Shown in pieces: positions 45,058 through 54,500 of a stretch of DNA of 64,000 nucleotides. Under the pieces are notes generated by a model that did not search any database, was not told the DNA's origin, and was given only the letters and a program-made list of their open reading frames with translations. A program made the translations under genes and the position numbers. The DNA lies in contig BJHQ01000018.1 in assembly GCA_014193115.1 (NCBI GenBank), positions 1 through 64,000 of the forward strand. The letters are read 5' to 3'. Source of the stretch: Planctomycetota bacterium (lineage in GTDB: Bacteria; Planctomycetota; UBA11346). Each line of letters begins with the position of its first letter. Within the stretch, counting starts at the first letter, position 1.

Positions 45058-46113
45058 CTAGCGCGGAGTCTTCCGCCGAGTGGGCCTGGATTCCTTCGGT
45101 TTGTGACTCTCTGGTCGGTTCTGATCGGCTGGAGTCTCAGGCCGCGGCGCATCATGGAGCTGCGACCAGCGGCCCGGGGTCACGCCATGGCGACGACGGA
45201 AGGCCCGGATGAAGGTCCCCGTCGATTGGTAGCCGCAGGATGCCGCCACGTCGGAAATGCTCGGCGCCGGCGATTTCTTGAGCATGAGTACGGCCCGGGA
45301 CAGCGCCATGTTCTCAATGTTCATGCGCAAGGTGCCGCCATTGAGCCGGGCCATGCGGCGATGGAGATGGCGCACCGAGACCCCGGCCAGCGCAGCCAAG
45401 GTCGGGAGCGACCAGTCCTCGCCACTCTCAACGTTGCACCTGGCGTGGTACAGGACCATGCTGATCAACGGATCGGTCTCTTTGGGGGCTTCGCTCACCC
45501 AAAAGGGTGCCGGTTGATTCCTCGGATCGAGCTTGGCCACCAATTCGGCCAGGAAGGTGGTCAGACGGGCGTCGCTGCGCAACCGATCGCCCAGGGAGTG
45601 GAAATACTCGATGCGGACGTGTTTGACCAAGGCGTGGGCGCTGCGCACGAGGTCCTGGGGCAGCACCAGGGGCAGGTCGATTCCCCAGACCTCCTTGGGT
45701 GGCGGCTGCTGGATCGAGCTGATGCTGGTGAAGCCGCGTACGAGCCGCTGACCGGTGACTGAGAAGACCAGATGCAGCAGGTTGCACGATGGACCAACCC
45801 GCAGCCGGGCAGGACTGCCGGGGCAGAGCAGCAGGGCATGCGGCGCTGAGAGCAATTGCGCGGGAGCCGGTGTCAGGATCGAAATCCCGCCGCGTACGAC
45901 GATCACCAGCCGGTAATTCCAGCCCTGGAGCTTGTTCGAGCCGGAACCATCAAAGACGAGGTCGCCGGCCGTGAGGTTGAAATGTCCGCAACCCAGTACG
46001 GCCGGAGAGTAGCCACCGGAAAGGCACATCGGTTCTTCGGCCATGGGTCGCAGATTGCTGCTTCGGCGCAAATCAGCAATCAGCGGAACGTCAGAATGGA
46101 CCGCGCAGGTCAT
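45058..46113 (-). CDS. AraC-family transcriptional regulator
   Basis: The protein has up to 351 residues. An N-terminal cupin-like ligand domain (about 35-200) precedes the DNA-binding part, with SLPTLAALAGVSVRHLHRRMARL and SISDVAASCGYQSTGTFIRAFRRRHGVTP as its two helix-turn-helix motifs. The last 30 residues are basic and disordered. The start at 46113 is uncertain; ATG 46044 is an alternative and would still leave a complete sensory domain. It lies 33 bases downstream of the cation-efflux gene on the same strand. It probably shares its transcript but need not regulate it. Its target and inducer are unknown. Confidence 0.8.
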   Translation of the reverse strand: MTCAVHSDVPLIADLRRSSNLRPMAEEPMCLSGGYSPAVLGCGHFNLTAGDLVFDGSGSNKLQGWNYRLVIVVRGGISILTPAPAQLLSAPHALLLCPGSPARLRVGPSCNLLHLVFSVTGQRLVRGFTSISSIQQPPPKEVWGIDLPLVLPQDLVRSAHALVKHVRIEYFHSLGDRLRSDARLTTFLAELVAKLDPRNQPAPFWVSEAPKETDPLISMVLYHARCNVESGEDWSLPTLAALAGVSVRHLHRRMARLNGGTLRMNIENMALSRAVLMLKKSPAPSISDVAASCGYQSTGTFIRAFRRRHGVTPGRWSQLHDAPRPETPADQNRPESHKPKESRPTRRKTPR

Positions 46114-46146
46114 CCACCCGACCGGCTGCCCGCACCCACCGGGAGG

Positions 46147-47184
46147 TCAGGGCAGGATGGGACTGGTCGTTACGCCTGATTCCGGAGGTTCGATCCGGGT
46201 GGCGCGCTTGACGGTCAGCGGTCCAGCCAGCCGGGTCCCACCACGATATGGCTCGCTGCCATCGTGGTCGAGGTGGATGAGCACCGAACCCTGGCCGCTG
46301 AAATTGGCCAGCAGGCGTTGCTCAAGCAGCTCAACCACGTCGTGGGCGGTGGCGACGGTCCAGGTCGCGGGCACGACCAGGTGGAAGTCGATGTGGATCT
46401 GGTCGCCGGCTCGCCGTGCGCGCAGGTTGTGGACATCGATCCATTCGGCAGAACGCAGGCTTTCGATGATCTCCACCACCTTGGTCATCAGCGCCGGGTC
46501 GGTCTGATCGAGGAGGCCGGCAACGGCCTCGCGCATCAGACCGAGTCCGACCCACAGGATATAGCCGGCCAGGATCAGGGCGACGCCGGCATCGGTGCCG
46601 ACCTGCCAGGGACCAGGCGGCAGCAGCCAGCACACCCCGACTCCGACCAGGACTCCGATGCTGGTCCAGACATCGCTGAGCACGTGCTTGCCGTCGGCGA
46701 CCAGCACCGGCGCGTCCAGGCGCCGGCCGACCAGCTGCAACCACAGGCCGAGGATCAGATTCACCACCGCGGCGATGCCGATCAGGATCAGGCCGAGATC
46801 GAGGCTGGCTGGACCGACGCCGCGAACCACCGACTCGATCGCCTGCACGGCGATGACCAGAGCTGCCAGGACGATGGCTCCGCCTTCGAAGCCGATCGAG
46901 AGCTGCTCCGCCTTGCCGTGGCCATAGGGATGGTCGGCATCCGGCGGAGCTTCGGCGAATCGCACCGCCCAGTACATGAAACCGACCGCACCGAGGTGGG
47001 TCACCGATTCCAAGGCATCCGACAGGATCGCCGCCGATCCGGTGATGAACCAGGCGGCGCCTTTGATGGCGAGCAGGACCACGGCCACGGCCAGGCTGAC
47101 CGCCGCCGCCCGGCGCCGCAGGCCGGACTGGTGCCGGCGCACCTGGCCGCTGGGCGAGGCTGGATCCACAGGGGGCGCGGTCAT
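46147..47184 (-). CDS. Cation diffusion facilitator (CDF) transporter
   Basis: The protein has 345 residues. Six transmembrane helices are predicted, with family motifs ILSDALESVTHLG in helix 2, HPYGHGKAEQLS after it and DGKHVLSDVWTSIGVLVG in helix 5. The cytoplasmic C-terminal domain (IHIDFHLVVPATWTVATAHDVVELLE) is the CDF dimerisation and metal-sensing fold. It exports divalent metal ions in exchange for protons. The second acidic residue of the helix-2 site in FieF is replaced by serine, so the ion (Zn, Fe, Mn or Co) cannot be assigned. It is divergent from the ABM-domain gene with 104 bases between. Confidence 0.88.
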   Translation of the reverse strand: MTAPPVDPASPSGQVRRHQSGLRRRAAAVSLAVAVVLLAIKGAAWFITGSAAILSDALESVTHLGAVGFMYWAVRFAEAPPDADHPYGHGKAEQLSIGFEGGAIVLAALVIAVQAIESVVRGVGPASLDLGLILIGIAAVVNLILGLWLQLVGRRLDAPVLVADGKHVLSDVWTSIGVLVGVGVCWLLPPGPWQVGTDAGVALILAGYILWVGLGLMREAVAGLLDQTDPALMTKVVEIIESLRSAEWIDVHNLRARRAGDQIHIDFHLVVPATWTVATAHDVVELLEQRLLANFSGQGSVLIHLDHDGSEPYRGGTRLAGPLTVKRATRIEPPESGVTTSPILP

Positions 47185-47288
47185 GTCGGCGGCATGCCTG
47201 GTTCCTTCCGTCGGCGCAAGGTTTTTCCTGTCCAGGCAGTCGTGCCGCCGGGCTGGTATCGGGCGCGGCCGGGTGTTAGGACGCCGCC

Positions 47289-47591
47289 ATGCGCTTCCTG
47301 TTCGTCACCGTCGATGTCCTGCCCGAGCACCGCGACGCCTTCATCGCCGCCACCGCCCTCAATCACGCCGGCAGCGTGGCAGAGCCGGGCTGCCGGCGAT
47401 TCGATGTCTTGAACGACCAGAGTGCGCCGAATCGCTTCTATCTCTATGAGATCTATGACGATGCCGCGGCCATTGCCGCCCATCGCGAGACCAGCCATTA
47501 TCAGCAGTGGTCGGTGACGGTCGGTCCGATGATGGCTGCGCCGCGCAGCGCGCTCAAAGGCGAGGTGGTGCTTCCGCAGCCGTGGCGATGA
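47289..47591 (+). CDS. ABM-domain quinol monooxygenase-like protein
   Basis: This 100-residue antibiotic-biosynthesis-monooxygenase (ABM) fold protein shows the usual pattern: VTVDVLPEHRDAFIAAT, then EPGCRRFDVLND, then YEIYDDAAAIAAHRETSHYQQW. Members include quinol monooxygenase YgiN and the autoinducer-2 isomerase LsrG, and they act as small dimers without cofactors. The sequence does not separate these roles. The ATG at 47289 is 104 bases from the divergent CDF gene. A GGTAAAAT motif lies at 47629, after this gene and before the next. Confidence 0.78.
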   Translation: MRFLFVTVDVLPEHRDAFIAATALNHAGSVAEPGCRRFDVLNDQSAPNRFYLYEIYDDAAAIAAHRETSHYQQWSVTVGPMMAAPRSALKGEVVLPQPWR

Positions 47592-47733
47592 TCCTGCTGC
47601 GTTGGTCGCCATTCCACAACGAATCGCTTGGTAAAATGATCGGAACCAAGATCCGGTGAAGGCCGGATGACGGTTGGTCGCGTCGAACTTTCTTGTACCA
47701 CGCGGCCGCCGATGCGCATCATGGCCGGTGAGC

Positions 47734-48414
47734 ATGTGGTTGCGTCCTCTCCTCTGCCTGGCCCTGGCCTGCGCTGCCACACCGGTGGCGAGCACGAGTG
47801 GGGTTGTGGTCGAGGAATGGCTCCAAGCGCCGCCGTTGCCGTGGCTGGCGGAACCGCCTCCGCCTTGGATGGACCGGTTTCCCGCACGACTGCAAGCGAC
47901 GTCTCTCAACAAACCGCCATCGCCGCCCGTCTTCGTTGCGTCAGTGCGCCAACCGGCTGTCCGCTCCGCTTCAGCGCAGCCAATCCTGACCGAGCGGTGG
48001 CGTGGCCGCTGGGTCACGGTGCGGGCCACCGGCTATTCACCCCATGACCGGATCGATTCCGGTTATCACGCCACCAAGGGCTCGTGGCGCTGGATCACCG
48101 CTGACGGCCGTACCGATGTGCGTACCCAGCCGTATGGTCTGGCTGTGCCGCGTCGCGATGGCAATCCGTGGCTGCGCTATGGTACCCGGGTTTTCATCCC
48201 CGCCGGGCAAGGCTACCTCGACCAGACCCTGACCCGGGCCGATCAGCGGGTGTTCACTGTCGATGATACCGGCGCCGCCATCTCCCGGCGCACCCAGGGC
48301 AGCGGAACGACCTTTGTCGATCTGCGCTTCGCCACGGAACATGCCGCCCGCCAGTTCGGCGGCGATAGAGGCTGGCGCTCGATCCGGCTGTTCATCATCG
48401 ACGAGGTGGACTGA
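47734..48414 (+). CDS. Exported 3D (double-psi beta-barrel) domain protein
   Basis: The protein has 226 residues. A signal peptide (about 1-20) is followed by a proline-rich linker and a 3D domain (about 107-226) named for its three aspartates. VRATGYSPHD, PYGLAVPR, VDDTGAAI and TFVDLRF are recognisable. This fold occurs in MltA lytic transglycosylases and in Rpf/YuiC-type proteins, so an activity on peptidoglycan in the periplasm is likely. It is shorter than MltA (about 365 residues) and lacks its first domain. The ATG at 47734 follows GGTGAG. The gene end overlaps the convergent phosphatase gene by 20 bases. Confidence 0.75.
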   Translation: MWLRPLLCLALACAATPVASTSGVVVEEWLQAPPLPWLAEPPPPWMDRFPARLQATSLNKPPSPPVFVASVRQPAVRSASAQPILTERWRGRWVTVRATGYSPHDRIDSGYHATKGSWRWITADGRTDVRTQPYGLAVPRRDGNPWLRYGTRVFIPAGQGYLDQTLTRADQRVFTVDDTGAAISRRTQGSGTTFVDLRFATEHAARQFGGDRGWRSIRLFIIDEVD

Positions 48415-49723
48415 TCTCGACCACCTGGCGGAAGACCGCTGCTCCATCGCTGCCGTGGACCGCCAGGGCGACGCTGCCGCGCGTGGGATCCCACTCGACC
48501 ACGCCGTAATTCTGCTGGTCGGTGCAGCCCGCCACCCGCCGCGGATTGACCAGGTCGCGGAAGGTTGCTGAAACCATGCCGGCGGACGCCGCTGACGAGG
48601 TCAGCTCGTAGAGCGGAGGCAGACCGGCCCGATCCCACCGGATCAACTCGGCCAAGTGGCGGTCGCCGCTGAGGAAGACCAGTCCCGGAACCTTGTGTTC
48701 CTGGAAGAAAGCCAGCAATTCCTCCCGCTCGTTGCGGAACAGCTGCCAGGATTCGAAGCGCTCGGAATAATCCGCAAGGAACTGGCCGCCGCACACGATC
48801 AGTTTGAGTGTCGCGGTGCTGGCCAGCAGTTCGCTCTTCAACCAGGCTTTCTGGGCCGGACCGAGGAGGCTCTTTCCAGGACCATCGGGGGAGCGGTTGG
48901 GCGAACGGTCCCAGCGGTCATCGAGCATGAACAACTGCACGTCACCGCGCCGGATCGTGAACCAGATGCCTTGGCCGGCGGCAGGTTGGTTGGCCCAGCT
49001 CGCCTGGAACAGCCGGCGGCTGTCGCCTTTCAAGGCGAAGGTCCCGTCGCTGTCGTTGGGGCCGTAGTCGTGGTCGTCCCAGATCGCCAGGCAGGACGCC
49101 GAACGGAACAGCGGACGCAGCGCCGAGATGTTCTTGAAGCCCAGATGCACCTCTGCCATTTGTCCTGGGCTGTCCCAGTCAGCGGGCAGCAACATGTCAT
49201 CACCGCCGGGCACCCGGCGAGCTGGTAAGAAATAGCCATTGTCGCCTATGAACAGAGCCAGGTCGGCGCGTTCCCGGCCGAGGGCGGTCAGGGCTCCGCC
49301 AGTGGGCTGGCGGAAACAGGAGGCGAACACCAGGCGGAGCGGAGCTGCGCTACCGGCGGGCGGGGCGGTGGTGAACGACAGCTCGGCCAGGCCCGCTACC
49401 AAATTCAAACCGACTTGATGCGGAGTCGCCGGCGTCAGCCCCGAGCAGTCGAACCGGACCAGCCGCATCTTCGCCAGTTGGTAGCGAGGCCCGAGGGGGA
49501 TCTCGCTGGTGGTAGAGGACACGAGGATGCTGGCCACAGAGGGGATCGCGGCTGGCTTCCATTGCAGCGTGGGCAGCGGGTCGCTGATCGCCGTGGCGCA
49601 CCAGATGCTGGCGGTGTGCTCGCCGACCGCACCGACCATCGCCAGGTCGGCCAATGCCGGAGGCGGATCGGCCGGTTCAGCAGCGGCGATGGCGGGAGCC
49701 AGCAGGAACAGGGCAAGGCGCAT
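48395..49723 (-). CDS. PhoD-like alkaline phosphatase/phosphodiesterase
   Basis: The protein has 442 residues. A signal peptide MRLALFLLAPAIAAAEPA exports it. An N-terminal fibronectin-like domain (about 30-120) leads to the PhoD metallophosphatase domain with FASCFRQP, LFIGDNGYF, AIWDDHDYGPND and FLSGDRHLAEL supplying the metal ligands. PhoD-family enzymes hydrolyse phosphomonoesters and phosphodiesters outside the inner membrane, usually with calcium and iron. The ATG at 49723 has AAGGTG eight bases upstream. The gene is divergent from the HExxH membrane protein, and a 7-bp inverted repeat (49744-49750 and 49768-49774) lies between them. No Pho-box was confirmed. Confidence 0.85.
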   Translation of the reverse strand: MRLALFLLAPAIAAAEPADPPPALADLAMVGAVGEHTASIWCATAISDPLPTLQWKPAAIPSVASILVSSTTSEIPLGPRYQLAKMRLVRFDCSGLTPATPHQVGLNLVAGLAELSFTTAPPAGSAAPLRLVFASCFRQPTGGALTALGRERADLALFIGDNGYFLPARRVPGGDDMLLPADWDSPGQMAEVHLGFKNISALRPLFRSASCLAIWDDHDYGPNDSDGTFALKGDSRRLFQASWANQPAAGQGIWFTIRRGDVQLFMLDDRWDRSPNRSPDGPGKSLLGPAQKAWLKSELLASTATLKLIVCGGQFLADYSERFESWQLFRNEREELLAFFQEHKVPGLVFLSGDRHLAELIRWDRAGLPPLYELTSSAASAGMVSATFRDLVNPRRVAGCTDQQNYGVVEWDPTRGSVALAVHGSDGAAVFRQVVEISPPRR

Positions 49724-49823
49724 GACCGCACCTTGGCCAACCGGCCTGGCCTGACAAACGATCCTTTGCCAGGCAGTGCGGAGGGCATGCTTTCCGGCGC
49801 GAACGGCGGCGGATGATCGCAGC

Positions 49824-50468
49824 ATGCTGAGGGCGCTGGTCCGGTTCCTGGTGGCGCTGGTGGTGGGCGGCCTGCTCCTGCCGCCGGTGCTGTCCTGGGT
49901 GGTCACTCTGATCCAGGCTCGGCTGACGTTGCCCCAGGATCCGTGGGCGGCAGCGGTCGGGGCAGGTCTTGGTCTGCTGATGATGCTGTTGTGGCGCCCG
50001 TCCTGGTTCTGGCACACCTGGGTCCATGAGCACTGCCACCTGATCGCCTGTCTGGTGCTGTTCACCAAGGTCCGCGGGCTGAGCGCCACCGACGGACGCG
50101 GCGGAGCGGTGGACTATGACGCCGTCGACGCGCTGCGTGGAACGCTGATCGCCATCGCTCCCTACACATTACCGCTCCTGCTGCTGCCGCTGCTGCTCGC
50201 CCAGGAACTGCTGCCAGTCGGCCCGTGGCGCCAGGTCTCCACCGGTCTGGCATCGCTGGCGTTTTTTTCGCACCTGCACGGGCTGTGGCACAACATCCGT
50301 CTCAATCTGACTGGAAGCGACAGCGATCTGGTGCGCACCGGAAGGCCGCTGGCGGCGGTGCTCATAGTCCTCGGCCTGGCCCTGACGCTGGCCCTGGTCC
50401 TGTTGGTGCTGTGGGGAGATCCGCTTGCAGACGGAGTCGCTCAGGCGGCGAAGTTGGTGTCCGGTTGA
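49824..50468 (+). CDS. M50-like HExxH integral membrane protein
   Basis: The protein has 214 residues and about five or six hydrophobic segments. A single HExxH motif, H68-E-H-C-H72, lies at the end of a membrane segment (HTWVHEHCHLIACLVLF). This is the arrangement of site-2 protease (M50) enzymes and of the uncharacterised M50-like families that start with HELGH-type motifs. A later aspartate ligand (LDG or NxxPxxxxDG) is not clearly present, so enzymatic activity is uncertain. The ATG at 49824 has no strong ribosome site; ATG 49776 is an alternative. No anti-sigma factor partner is nearby. Confidence 0.55.
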   Translation: MLRALVRFLVALVVGGLLLPPVLSWVVTLIQARLTLPQDPWAAAVGAGLGLLMMLLWRPSWFWHTWVHEHCHLIACLVLFTKVRGLSATDGRGGAVDYDAVDALRGTLIAIAPYTLPLLLLPLLLAQELLPVGPWRQVSTGLASLAFFSHLHGLWHNIRLNLTGSDSDLVRTGRPLAAVLIVLGLALTLALVLLVLWGDPLADGVAQAAKLVSG

Positions 50469-50756
50469 ACCCGAAGGGCGGAGCTGGCTTCATCTGGTTG
50501 CAACCGGCACCATGGCCGAACATGGCATCGACCGGCCGCACGAAAGGACGGATCAGTTTCCAACTCGTCCACAATCGGGTCCTGGCCGCCAGCATCAGGA
50601 ATTGCTCCATCCGACCGTTTGTCGCCCAGCCATAGCCCGGACACCATTGGGGAACCGTCAAGACCCGTAGGATCTTCCGAAACCTATGGCCGATGCTTCC
50701 GAGCTCCCGTCCGGGCAATCTGTTGCTCCATCTCGCCCCAGTATAAGACTGAATAC

Positions 50757-51494
50757 ATGGATGAAACTTTTGTCATCGAAGACATCTTCCTGACCTTGGT
50801 CAACCATCGACCGCGCTCGGTCGTCTCAAGCAATTTCACAGCCCATGAATGGCATGAATTGATTCTGGTCAATCATGGCCGGTATCACAGTGAAACCAAC
50901 GTTGATTCCTTCGTGCTCGAATCCGGTCAAGTGATCTTCTATGGCGCTGGCACTCCGCATCGTTCATCGGCGCTGGACGGGTCCCGGCTGCAGCTCTGGG
51001 TCCTCGGATGGAAAGGATGGCATCCGCCGTGGCCATCAGCTTTCACCATCATGGACCACTGCCAGCGCATCCTGTTGGCCCTGTCCTGGGCGCATGACCG
51101 GCGCGACGCCCATCATCTGCTGATGGAAAGCCTGGTCAGAAGCTGCCTGGGAGAGATCGAGGCGGTCCGCAAGCAGCGGCTCGCCCCGTCCGATCCGATC
51201 CATCGGGTGAAGAATCTCCTTGAGCAGATGATCTACCGCGAAGTCAGCCTGGGCGAACTGGCCCGCTCCGTCAACATGACCGCACCGCATCTCTGCCGGA
51301 GCTTTTTCAAGGTTTTTTCCGAGACTCCAATGGCCTATCTGTGCCGACGTCGACTGGAGACCGGATTGATCCTCCATCGTGATGGCCAGGTACCGGTGAA
51401 GGAGATCGCCGCCCGGCTCGGATATGCGTCGCCTGCCAGCCTGCACCGTGCCATGCGTCGATTTGGAATCAGCTTCCACCAGGATGATGCGTGA
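50757..51494 (+). CDS. AraC-family transcriptional regulator
   Basis: The protein has 245 residues. The cupin-like sensory part contains AHEWHELILVNHGRYH and the typical LESGQVIFYGAGTPHR. The C-terminal DNA-binding part contains SLGELARSVNMTAPHLCRSFFKVFSETP and PVKEIAARLGYASPASLHRAMRRF. It is short for the family, and ATG 50757 starts at the sensory domain. It is convergent with the heparinase-like gene of the neighbouring symporter operon. The 288-base stretch 50469-50756 before it holds no supported gene. The lyase-symporter operon is its probable target (inference). Confidence 0.82.
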   Translation: MDETFVIEDIFLTLVNHRPRSVVSSNFTAHEWHELILVNHGRYHSETNVDSFVLESGQVIFYGAGTPHRSSALDGSRLQLWVLGWKGWHPPWPSAFTIMDHCQRILLALSWAHDRRDAHHLLMESLVRSCLGEIEAVRKQRLAPSDPIHRVKNLLEQMIYREVSLGELARSVNMTAPHLCRSFFKVFSETPMAYLCRRRLETGLILHRDGQVPVKEIAARLGYASPASLHRAMRRFGISFHQDDA

Positions 51495-51508
51495 CCTGCA
51501 TTGCCAGG

Positions 51509-51537
51509 GCAATCGCAGCGTGATCAGGCTCGATTGC
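51509..51537. terminator. Hairpin between AraC and heparinase-like genes
   Basis: GCAATCG (51509-51515) and CGATTGC (51531-51537) form a perfect 7-bp stem with a 15-base loop in the 51-base space between two convergent genes. A smaller ATTGC/GCAAT hairpin overlaps it. There is no T-run. Confidence 0.5.
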
Positions 51538-51545
51538 GAGACGTT

Positions 51546-54500
51546 TCATGGCGATTCGAATCGGATGTCCCCATCAGATACCAACACGATCCGATCTCCC
51601 ACCCGCCAGCGACGATGGGTTGCGGTTGCCGGCAGCTCCTTGATTTCCAACGGTTTTTCCCTGCTGATCACCAGGATGGCGGTCACGTCCTGATCTTTCG
51701 CATCGATCGGCACTTCGATCCTGCGAGATTTATCGATGGTGTCTTTTTCAGGATTTTTGTCCTCTACGGAGTTGGGATCGATGACCATTTTGAACGGACT
51801 TGTATCGGCCTGCTCCGGTGGGTTGGAAAGGTTCAGTGGATCCTGTGGTTTGGTTGGACCGGCCTTCTTCTTCTTTTTCGGATTCTCCAGGCGGCCGCGG
51901 GCGGCCTCATCGCCGACAACCCGCGGCCGCTTGGCCCCAAGGCGAGGTTGGGTCCCTTTCGGCTCGACGATGATGCCTTGCAGGCGCCTGCCCTCGCCGC
52001 CATCGATGGTGAAAGAACCAGGGCCGAACCCGATCTCTTGCGAATAGCCTGTATAGAGATCGGATTTCTCGTCCTGGGTATGCATCTGCCAGGTGCGCCG
52101 GCCGCCGCCGACCACCTGATCATGGATCACCACCAGACCAGGCGCACCGCACTTCCCGGAATAATCCGTGGCCACGCGGCGCAACATCCGGGTCGGGATT
52201 GGTCCCGGATAGGGCTGCATGCGCTCGCGATTCCAGGCCAGCAAGTCGATTTCCACCTGGCCATTCCCTTGGCGATCGACCTGGACATCGCTGGTCCGAC
52301 CTTGCCAGATGGCCCCATCGATGCCTTCAACCAGCAGGACGTTCTCATCATCACGTCCGAAAGCCCGTTTATAACGGTGCGAATGGCTGGTCCAGCAGAC
52401 CCCCAGACCATCGATCCGGAACGCGCCAGCGTCCTGGAACTGCCAGGCCGAGTTCGGCAATTGCCGCTTGGCCATCAAGATGGTCGAGCAGTCGTCCTGA
52501 CGCCAGCCGCTACGCAGGATCATTCCGCCCATGACGCCATCGTGGACGAAATTTGGCAACTGTGCTAGGCGCTCAGGCTGGTCTGCAAATGGCAATTCCC
52601 AGCCAGCCAGGCCATTGAGGATCGAGGAAATCCCGCCGAATCCATAGACCGACCATGACTTGGCGGGTGGATTCGTATTGAATGTGGCAAAGCGCGAAGC
52701 AAAGAGAGGCTTCAATGCTGATTGGATCCCTGGATCTGAAAACGGCAGATCCATCAGGCAAAGGTCTGGACCCATCGACCCTGTTCCGACGGTGAACTGC
52801 CATCCACCACCAAGTTTATTCATGGCTTTGAACCTGAAATGCGAGACCTGATCGTAGGCGAGGCCCGAGACATTGCGGAGCGCATGCAGGGATCGTGAAA
52901 CATTCCATGTCCCCGAGGTCGTATATCCGGATCCTTCGAGATTGAACCCGCCAGCTCCGAGAACGAACTCCAAACCACGCCAGAAGTTCCGCTCGTTGAT
53001 GATCCGGGAATTCCGCAGACTCCAATCCTCACGGCCGGACTGCTCCCACCAGGTCTGCCGTTTTTGCACCAGTTCTGCCCTGCCCCGTCGAACCGCCAGC
53101 GCGTCCTCCAGCGATATCCCCTCCAACGGCTCGAATCGAAGCTTGGCCGAGGTCGAGGCACCGCTTTTCGCTGGCTTCCACGCGATCAGGGCCAGGGCGA
53201 CCACCCCGTCAGGCAGACGGATGATATCGCCATTCTGCAACCAATCGTCTCCGATCCGCAAGCGATAGCTTTCTGCAAGGCCCAATCGGTAGTCGCCTTT
53301 GCTGACCAGCACTGGTCCGGCCGCGATGGCCACGCTCCCGTTGGGACCCAGCAGCGGACCGAGATCAAACAGGTGCTGATCATATGCAGCCATGATCTGG
53401 TCGACGTTCTTTCCGCCACTCGTCTTGATCATCTCCATGGTTTCCAGGACATTCTTGCGCAATTCAACGATTCCTGGGTGGGCCAGGCACTTGGTCCAGG
53501 CCAGGGACGCCGACCCGGCCAAAGCGAGCGGCGGTGGTTCCGCCAGTCTCCCCATGGCCGGAAGGTCAAACTGGAGGCGGTCCAGGTGCCGCGCATCCGA
53601 CCAGGGGGTGAAGTCGGCAGCGATCAGCGGACCTGCGCACCTGAAATCATCCAATGATACCTCGGTCCCGGCTTGATACGTGGTGATATCGGTGCGTGCC
53701 TGCGTGATGGCCTGGACCTGGAATGCACCACGGGCAGGCGGAAACGAATCCGCGGGCGGTTTCCCCACCGTGCCGTCCAGGGCATGTAATTGGACGAGAT
53801 CGGCAGCCCACTCCCAGATTGAATGATTGGAGAAGCAGATCCCATTGCCTTTTTGCATGCCGGCCGTGACCCAATTTTCGGTGAGCCAGGCCGTGACCTT
53901 GGCCCGTTGGTCGGCATCCAGGAGATCCCAGGCGAGATCGAATGGGTAAGGGTCCAGTCTCTGATAATCGCTGATTTTGAACGGACCCTGGGGATCACAA
54001 ATGATGGCGAAGGCGGATCGGAGATAATCAGCATAGACCGGATCCTGGGTGATCTGCCACACCATGGCAATGGCGGTAAGTTTGGAAAGCGCCAGATCGT
54101 TTGTATATCCTTGTCCATGTTCCTTTGGATTGAAGGGGATGGCCAGGAACGGCTGCACGTTCTCGGCGACCATGCGAACGATTTTGGCCCCGGTGGTTGA
54201 CCGGCCCCAGGCTCTGGCTGCCTCCAGCCGATCCGCCCGTAGTAACAGCCGCGGATGCACGCCTGGTGCCAAGGCCGGGGCGAATCGGGGTGGTTCGACT
54301 CCGGCCATCGCCACCACCGCCCCATGCAGCGGAACATCGTTGAATACACCGCGATAGGTTCCACTTGGGTTCGTCTCAGCAACATCGATCTGGTACCACC
54401 CGATTCCGCCTTTCACATAGGAATCGCCAGCGATATCCAGGGTAATTTCAAAATGCCAACCATCGCCATCATGCCATTGCTTGAGGACGGCTCCCTGCGA

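Noticed and set aside
50362..50718. A 118-residue minus-strand frame in the gap before the third AraC gene
   Set aside because: It overlaps the end of the HExxH protein gene, has no clear ribosome site and shows no recognised motif. I could not support it as a gene, though a conservation search would settle it.
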